This document shows, piece after piece, positions 32,206 to 36,883 of a stretch of 36,883 nucleotides of DNA. This DNA is from Legionellales bacterium UBA4759. Its GTDB lineage: Bacteria > Pseudomonadota > Gammaproteobacteria > Legionellales > Legionellaceae. The stretch is taken from contig DHHZ01000100.1 in the NCBI GenBank assembly GCA_002403515.1, positions 1-36,883 on the forward strand. The letters run 5' to 3'. The notes beneath the pieces are model-generated. The model did no database searches and had not been told where the DNA came from. It saw nothing but the letters and a program-made list of their open reading frames with translations. The position numbers were made by a program, and so were the translations under genes. Position 1 is the first letter of the stretch, and each line of letters opens with the position of its first letter.

Positions 32206-32234
32206 GAATTAACATTGAATATTCAATAGGTCAA
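32206..32234 (-). promoter_or_regulatory. possible hemH promoter with internal palindrome
   Basis: In minus orientation, TTGACC (32229-32234), 17 bases and TAATTC (32206-32211), with a perfect 12-base palindrome TTGAATATTCAA (32215-32226) filling the spacer. The palindrome is placed where a repressor would block polymerase. The -10 is poor, so the call is tentative. Confidence 0.35.
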
Positions 32235-32273
32235 GAATCTATTAGATGGGTTTGCCTTTTTAATGATAAAAAT

Positions 32274-32299
32274 AAAAAAACACCCTCAATTTGAGGGTG
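32274..32299 (-). terminator. rho-independent terminator of ssb
   Basis: In minus orientation, an eight-to-nine-pair stem CACCCTCAA/TTGAGGGTG (arms 32291-32299 and 32281-32289) is followed by a run of seven Ts (complement of the A-run at 32274-32280). It lies ten bases after the ssb stop. Confidence 0.85.
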
Positions 32300-32308
32300 T
32301 CATATGAC

Positions 32309-32779
32309 TTAGAAAGGGATATCGTCGTCGAGTAATTCAAAGCCTTCATGTTGATCAGCTGCTGCTGGGGCAGGGGCTTGAGTTTGACGAGCCATAGGTG
32401 CTGCTGCTGAAGGTCTATTGCTAGGCATTTCACCACCTTGAGCGCGGGTATCTAATAACTGCATTTCATTGGCAATAATTTCTGTGGTATAACGCTCAAC
32501 GCCTTGTTGATCTTGCCATTTACGCGTACGTAGACTGCCTTCGATATAAATACGAGAACCTTTTTTGGTATATTCGCCAGCAATTTCACCAAGGCGATTA
32601 TAAAATACAACGCGATGCCATTCTGTTCTATCTTGCTTTTCACCGGTTTGTTTATCTTTCCATGTTTCAGATGTTGCGATAGACAGGGTTGTTACAGCAT
32701 TGCCATTGGGCATATATCTTACTTCAGGATCACTTCCAACATTTCCGATTAAAATTACTTTATTGATTCCGCGTGCCAC
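32309..32779 (-). CDS. ssb: single-stranded DNA-binding protein
   Basis: Coats single-stranded DNA in replication, repair and recombination. The OB-fold N-terminal domain (GINKVILIGNVGSDPEVRY, WHRVVFYNRLGEIAGEY, YIEGSLRTRKWQD) is followed by a short proline/alanine-rich linker and the invariant acidic tip DDDIPF. I choose the GTG at 32779, which begins the family MARGINKV and has GGAG upstream (32785-32788), giving 156 residues. A longer reading frame to 32848 is not supported. Confidence 0.95.
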   Translation of the reverse strand: MARGINKVILIGNVGSDPEVRYMPNGNAVTTLSIATSETWKDKQTGEKQDRTEWHRVVFYNRLGEIAGEYTKKGSRIYIEGSLRTRKWQDQQGVERYTTEIIANEMQLLDTRAQGGEMPSNRPSAAAPMARQTQAPAPAAADQHEGFELLDDDIPF

Positions 32780-32807
32780 GATTTGCTCCAAATATTTAGT
32801 CACTAAA

Positions 32808-32836
32808 ATTATAACTGAAAGTTGTAGAGGCCACAA
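32808..32836 (-). promoter_or_regulatory. ssb promoter
   Basis: In minus orientation, TTGTGG (32831-32836), 17 bases, and a perfect TATAAT (32808-32813), about 30 bases before the GTG at 32779. Confidence 0.55.
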
Positions 32837-32925
32837 ATATTTTGACAATTTTTGACCATGTGAGTTGGTTGACGCAGGATAATGGTTTTTCTATGATGGA
32901 AGTTAATAATCTAAGGAGAAGTGTG

Positions 32926-34176
32926 ATGAATATAGGGATATTTAAAGATACTTGTGAACGGTACTTAAATTATTTAGATGGTTTGTATTTTCAGAACGCA
33001 AGTATAAGAGAAAAACAAAAAATCCTAAAATCTTTAAGTGCCATCAGTGATTTGAGTAGCTTACGAGATTATTGTTCTGATTGTGAAAGTGATTTGAGTA
33101 AATTACAAAAAAATCATTGGAGTATGGTTTGGGTACTGTTGTTTATTTTTACTTTTCCTTTTTCTTTATTATTTTTAATGATTCGTTCTTGGGTGAAATA
33201 TAAAAATTTTGACATTTTTAAAACTGATGAAGAACTTTTTGTTAAACAACTATTTGATTATTTTGAACAACTGAATCAAGAATTAAGTGATTCTTATTCT
33301 TCTATCTTATCATCATTTTCTTCAGGAGATTTTTCTGATGGTGTTTTTAACACACATTTATCTGAACCTCTCAGAAATCATCAACACCATATTGCTGTTG
33401 AATTTCCAAAAAATATCCACCCAATTCTTGACCCTTTGTCAGGCGTTAAGGGTATTTCTGAAGAGGTAAGAAAAAGTTTTAAGCTTTTATTAGAAGAGCA
33501 TGACTCGATATTATTACACGGTCCCATGGGGGCTGGAAAACATCATCTGGTACAATCTTTCTTTAAAAATCTGACTTTCCCGTTAATTAAAATAGAATAT
33601 GGTGAGATAGCTTATCTTGAGCAAGTATTTGGAATGATCGATGAATTTCTTCAAGAAAATCAAGTTATTTTATTAATTGAGGATATCGATATTTTAAACA
33701 GCAAGGATGGTATGTGTCGTAGATTTTTATTAGAAAAACTACAAGATATAGGCAATCAACATTTGATATGTATTGGTATAATCCATGATATCCAACAAAT
33801 GCACCCGGAATTTCGGCAGTTTTTTGTAAAAGAATTGGAAATTAGCAAACCACATGGTCAAGCTTATCGACAAATCATTAAAGACATTATTTTTAAAGTT
33901 AAAGAAAGTTTAAATATACAATTGGATGAGGCTTTTATCCATGAATTAAACGCCAATGATTGCCAAGAATTGTATAAATATGTCGAGGGTTATAGTTTGC
34001 AAAACTTGCAATTGATTTTGCGACATTATTTGAGTAAGTTCTTTGAACATGAATCGACTGCCCGCTTGGTGTTATTACAGGATTTTATCTCAAATTTGAA
34101 AGCATATCGTCAAAATATGGTCGATTTGAGAGGGGCGGGTCCATCATATGCACCTGTATTTACTAATTCTATTTAA
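32926..34176 (+). CDS. membrane-anchored AAA+-like ATPase, unknown function
   Basis: I do not recognise the family. From the ATG at 32926 (AAGGAGAA seven bases before) the product is 416 residues, with an N-terminal helical domain (about 1-62), a single membrane segment (about 66-88, NHWSMVWVLLFIFTFPFSLL...), a linker and an ATPase domain (about 165-400). The P-loop reads GPMGAGKHH (residues about 199-207): the lysine is kept but the usual Ser/Thr after it is histidine. The hydrophobic Walker B (VILLIEDID, about 247-255) is good. The C-terminus ends GAGPSYAPVFTNSI. It could be a chaperone-like or scaffold AAA protein, possibly with reduced ATP hydrolysis; the substrate is unknown. Confidence 0.65.
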   Translation: MNIGIFKDTCERYLNYLDGLYFQNASIREKQKILKSLSAISDLSSLRDYCSDCESDLSKLQKNHWSMVWVLLFIFTFPFSLLFLMIRSWVKYKNFDIFKTDEELFVKQLFDYFEQLNQELSDSYSSILSSFSSGDFSDGVFNTHLSEPLRNHQHHIAVEFPKNIHPILDPLSGVKGISEEVRKSFKLLLEEHDSILLHGPMGAGKHHLVQSFFKNLTFPLIKIEYGEIAYLEQVFGMIDEFLQENQVILLIEDIDILNSKDGMCRRFLLEKLQDIGNQHLICIGIIHDIQQMHPEFRQFFVKELEISKPHGQAYRQIIKDIIFKVKESLNIQLDEAFIHELNANDCQELYKYVEGYSLQNLQLILRHYLSKFFEHESTARLVLLQDFISNLKAYRQNMVDLRGAGPSYAPVFTNSI

Positions 34177-34236
34177 AAAGAACTGTGCGGATGTTAAACT
34201 TACTGTTAATTAATCCTTAAAAGAATCAATTTTTTT

Positions 34237-35433
34237 ATGCAAAAAAGATTTGAAAATAAAAAAATTATATTAGGCGTCTGTGGCGGTATTGCAGCTTACA
34301 AAACTGTTGAGTTGGCACGAATGCTGCAACAAGAAGGCGCCTTGGTTCAAGTGGTCATGACAGAGTCCGCACAAGAATTCATTGGCGCTCAAACTTTTCA
34401 GGCTGTTACAGGCTTTCCTGTATGGACTGCAACCAATGATGCAAGCTTTGAGCGCTCTATGGCACATATTGATTTAAGCCGATGGGCAGATATGCTGATA
34501 ATAGCCCCAGCAACTGCAAATTTCATGGCCAAAATGACATATGGCATGGCGGATGATTTATTGTCTTTAATTTGTCTTATGGTTCAAGTGCCTATTGTGG
34601 TTTGTCCTGCAATGAATGTGAATATGTGGCAACATCCAGCAACTTTACACAATAGCGCCATCTTAGAACAACGTGGTATTTATATTGTTGGGCCTGACGT
34701 GGGCTCTCAGGCTTGTGGTGATGTTGGGGCAGGGCGTATGCGTGAGCCTGAATGGATAATGAATGCCATTGACTTGTTGCCAATTTATAATTGTTTGAAA
34801 GGAATGCATTTTGTTTTAACAGCAGGGTCTACTAGAGAAGCTATTGACCCGGTGCGCTTTATTAGCAATCGAAGCTCCGGACGCATGGGTTATGCTTTAG
34901 CAGAGGCCTTGGTCTTTGCTGGCGCAAAAGTCAGCTTGATTTCAGGTCCATGCCACCAAATGCTGCCACCTGGTGTTGAGGCACACTTTGTAAATACAGC
35001 CCAAGAGATGTTTGATGGGGTAAAAGCCATTTTAAAACCAACGGATATTTTTATCGGTGTTGCTGCAGTTGCTGATTATCGGGTCGCTCAACCATCAAAA
35101 CAAAAAATCAAAAAAAATCAAAGCAATTCATTGAATTTAGAGCTAGAGAAAACAACCGACATTTTAGCCACAGTCAAACAACAAAAACTGGCGAAATGTG
35201 TTGTTGGTTTTGCCGCTGAAACACATGATGTGTTAGCGTATGCAAAAGAAAAATTATACAATAAAGCGGATGTGATAATAGCCAATCAAGTCTCTGAAAA
35301 CAAAGGATTTGAGCAAAATAATAATGCGGTAACTATTTTAACGTCTCAGGATGAAATTCATTTGTTCGAGGCCAGTAAATTAATAATTGCCAAGCAGTGT
35401 GTAGAATTTTTAAAAAAATATCTTAAAGATTAG
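34237..35433 (+). CDS. coaBC: bifunctional phosphopantothenoylcysteine decarboxylase / phosphopantothenate-cysteine ligase
   Basis: Makes 4'-phosphopantetheine on the way to coenzyme A. The N-terminal flavoprotein half (CoaC) shows GVCGGIAAYKTVELARML, the ADMLIIAPATANFMAKM segment and PAMNVNMW with the substrate-contacting asparagine. The C-terminal half (CoaB) shows LTAGSTREAIDPVRFISNRSSGRMG and the VGFAAET and DVIIANQVSENKGF motifs with the nucleotide-binding residues. Length is usual at 398 residues. It starts the coaBC-dut-algC order common in gammaproteobacteria; no strong Shine-Dalgarno or promoter is seen in the 60-base gap before it. Confidence 0.95.
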   Translation: MQKRFENKKIILGVCGGIAAYKTVELARMLQQEGALVQVVMTESAQEFIGAQTFQAVTGFPVWTATNDASFERSMAHIDLSRWADMLIIAPATANFMAKMTYGMADDLLSLICLMVQVPIVVCPAMNVNMWQHPATLHNSAILEQRGIYIVGPDVGSQACGDVGAGRMREPEWIMNAIDLLPIYNCLKGMHFVLTAGSTREAIDPVRFISNRSSGRMGYALAEALVFAGAKVSLISGPCHQMLPPGVEAHFVNTAQEMFDGVKAILKPTDIFIGVAAVADYRVAQPSKQKIKKNQSNSLNLELEKTTDILATVKQQKLAKCVVGFAAETHDVLAYAKEKLYNKADVIIANQVSENKGFEQNNNAVTILTSQDEIHLFEASKLIIAKQCVEFLKKYLKD

Positions 35434-35441
35434 GAAGAATT

Positions 35442-35900
35442 ATGGGAAATTTGGTTCAAGTAAAAATTTTAGATAGTCGTATTGGAGACAGTATTCCATT
35501 CCCAAGTTATGCCAGTGATGGCTCAGCGGGATTAGATTTAAGAGTCTGTTGTGATGGTCCCATTCGTATCGAACCTGGTCAAGTTGAACTTTTATCAACG
35601 GGTATTTCAATGTATTTGGCTGATCCGAATTATGCGGCAGTACTATTGCCCCGTTCAGGTTTGGGACACAAACATGGTATCGTTTTAGGGAATCTCGTTG
35701 GTTTAATTGATTCAGATTACCAGGGTGAAATCAAAGTATCCTGTTGGAATAGAGGTCAACAAGCCTATGAAATTCAACCCGGTGAACGAATTGCTCAGCT
35801 GGTGATTTTGCCTGTGGTACAGGCACAATTCAAATTTGTTGAAGAATTTGAAGCAACTGCGCGTAGTGAAGGTGGTTTTGGAAGTTCAGGAAGATTATAA
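35442..35900 (+). CDS. dut: deoxyuridine 5'-triphosphate nucleotidohydrolase (dUTPase)
   Basis: Hydrolyses dUTP to dUMP, keeping uracil out of DNA and feeding thymidylate synthesis. The five trimeric-dUTPase motifs are present: DGSAGLDLR, LPRSGLGHKHG, GLIDSDYQGEI with the catalytic aspartate, GERIAQLVI and the flexible RSEGGFGSSGR tail. Length normal at 152 residues. AGGA lies just before the ATG. Its TAA stop is immediately followed by the algC ATG. Confidence 0.95.
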   Translation: MGNLVQVKILDSRIGDSIPFPSYASDGSAGLDLRVCCDGPIRIEPGQVELLSTGISMYLADPNYAAVLLPRSGLGHKHGIVLGNLVGLIDSDYQGEIKVSCWNRGQQAYEIQPGERIAQLVILPVVQAQFKFVEEFEATARSEGGFGSSGRL

Positions 35901-36883
35901 ATGGATAAAGTGTATCAAGTCGTTGATTGTGAAGAGAGCATATTTCGTGCTTATGATATTCGTGGTTTAGTTGGTTCTCAACTCAATGAAAATGTGTATT
36001 TCACCATTGGTTGTGCTATCGCTCAAATTTTAAAAAAAATTAATCGAGACAATATTGTTATTGCTTGGGATGGTCGTTTGACCAGCGAAGATTATGCACA
36101 AGCCTTAGAGCAAGGATTGGGTTTACATGGCATTAAAGTGACTCGCTTGGGGGTAGTGCCTACGGCTTCAATGTATTATGCCACCTGTAAACTGGGCATT
36201 GATTGTGGTTTGATGGTAACAGGTAGTCACAATCCTAAAGAATACAATGGTATTAAGATTGTGTTTGCAGGACATACCGCTCAACAAGAACAAATTGCAG
36301 AAATTTTAGCGGTTTGTAAAGAGCTACCTCAAACACAAACATATGCAAAAAAAGATTACCACTCAGAAATGGTAGATATCATCTCCCCGTATGTTCAAGA
36401 AATATTAGCCGATGTCACCTTGAGTAGACCTCTTAAAGTGATTGCAGATTTTGGACATGGGGTTGGTGCGGTTATTGGACCACAACTTTTTAAAGCATTG
36501 GGTTGTGAGTTGATATCATTGTTTGATACAGTCGATGGTAATTTCCCCGCACATCATCCAGATCCAACTATCCCCAAAAATCTTATTGACTTACAAGAAG
36601 CGCTTAAGACCCATCAAGCAGACATCGGGCTTGCTTTTGATGGTGATGCCGATAGGTTAGGGGTGGTCACTGCCTCTGGTGAAATTATTTGGCCAGACCG
36701 AGTCATGATGATTTTGGCGCAGGATGTCCTTAAAAGAAAACCAGGCTCAACGATTGTTTATGATGTGAAGTGTTCTAAGCAATTAAAAGATGCCATTATC
36801 AATGCTGGCGGTCAAGCCATTATGTCACCAACAGGACATTCATTGGTAAAAGGCATTATGCGAACCGAAAAAGCAGAGCTTGC
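35901..36883 (+). CDS. algC: phosphomannomutase/phosphoglucomutase (AlgC-like), cut by the window edge
   Basis: Interconverts hexose 1- and 6-phosphates to supply precursors for lipopolysaccharide and other surface sugars. The first 327 codons are present and open. They contain the N-terminal FRAYDIRGLVG, the phosphoserine loop TGSHNPKEYNG (active serine at about residue 109) and the metal loop FDGDADRLG, and run into TGHSLVKGIMRTEKAEL at the window end. The C-terminal phosphate-binding domain lies beyond 36883. It follows dut directly (TAAATG), in the common coaBC-dut-algC order. Confidence 0.92.
   Translation, partial: MDKVYQVVDCEESIFRAYDIRGLVGSQLNENVYFTIGCAIAQILKKINRDNIVIAWDGRLTSEDYAQALEQGLGLHGIKVTRLGVVPTASMYYATCKLGIDCGLMVTGSHNPKEYNGIKIVFAGHTAQQEQIAEILAVCKELPQTQTYAKKDYHSEMVDIISPYVQEILADVTLSRPLKVIADFGHGVGAVIGPQLFKALGCELISLFDTVDGNFPAHHPDPTIPKNLIDLQEALKTHQADIGLAFDGDADRLGVVTASGEIIWPDRVMMILAQDVLKRKPGSTIVYDVKCSKQLKDAIINAGGQAIMSPTGHSLVKGIMRTEKAEL

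Noticed and set aside
32842..32925. A longer N-terminus for the AAA+-like protein from TTG 32842 or ATG 32893
   Set aside because: AAGGAGAA at 32913-32919 points clearly to the ATG at 32926, and the longer forms would overlap the ssb promoter.
1..36883. CRISPR arrays, tRNA or rRNA genes, insertion sequences, attachment sites
   Set aside because: No regularly spaced repeats, cloverleaf-like segments, transposase or integrase motifs, or flanking direct repeats were seen on reading.

Overview
The window is AT-rich and densely coded, and it belongs to a gammaproteobacterium carrying a Dot/Icm (type IVB) secretion system, most likely of the order Legionellales (the Legionella/Coxiella/Berkiella side of the tree). 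Sequence-based reasons are a recognisable icmX-icmW / icmV-dotA / dotD-dotC-dotB cluster, low GC throughout, and housekeeping neighbours of gammaproteobacterial type (petABC-sspAB, nnr-tsaE-amiC-mutL-miaA, rsmD / ftsYEX-rpoH, coaBC-dut-algC). I cannot name the genus from the sequence alone. No rRNA, tRNA, CRISPR array, integrase or insertion sequence was seen.

Layout. 1-2300: two unrecognised proteins facing each other and a periplasmic Cu/Zn superoxide dismutase. 2380-4660: the cytochrome bc1 complex (petABC), with an unusual Qo motif in cytochrome b and a short cytochrome c1. 4690-7230: sspA-sspB and a bifunctional NAD(P)HX repair protein with a degenerate epimerase half. 7360-11460: tsaE-amiC-mutL-miaA, tightly coupled. 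11490-12730: a small zinc-binding protein and a family 9 glycosyltransferase. 12724-23816: the Dot/Icm block, icmX and icmW leftward, icmV and two complete tandem dotA paralogues rightward, then dotD-dotC-dotB leftward and convergent with the second dotA. 23871-28950: rsmD, ftsY-ftsE-ftsX-rpoH and adenosine deaminase. 29028-30758: a decayed sugar-nucleotide epimerase pseudogene, a tiny proline-rich secreted protein with its own promoter and terminator, and a small unrecognised protein. 30761-34176: thioesterase, ferrochelatase, ssb and a membrane-anchored AAA+-like protein with an atypical Walker A. 34237-end: coaBC-dut-algC, the last cut by the window edge.

How the genes fit together. DotC and DotD are outer-membrane core lipoproteins, DotB is the cytosolic hexameric ATPase, DotA is a polytopic inner-membrane protein, IcmV and IcmX are membrane and periplasmic accessories, and IcmW is a cytosolic adaptor. 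These cover one of the two usual dot/icm regions; the rest (icmTSRQPONMLKEGCDJBF and so on) must lie elsewhere. The cluster sits between housekeeping operons without mobile-element scars, which suggests long-term vertical inheritance. The clearest novelty is the duplication of dotA into two full-length, strongly diverged copies. The conserved parts are the membrane segments and the divergence is concentrated in the large central (predicted periplasmic) region, which suggests two DotA variants with different exposed surfaces.
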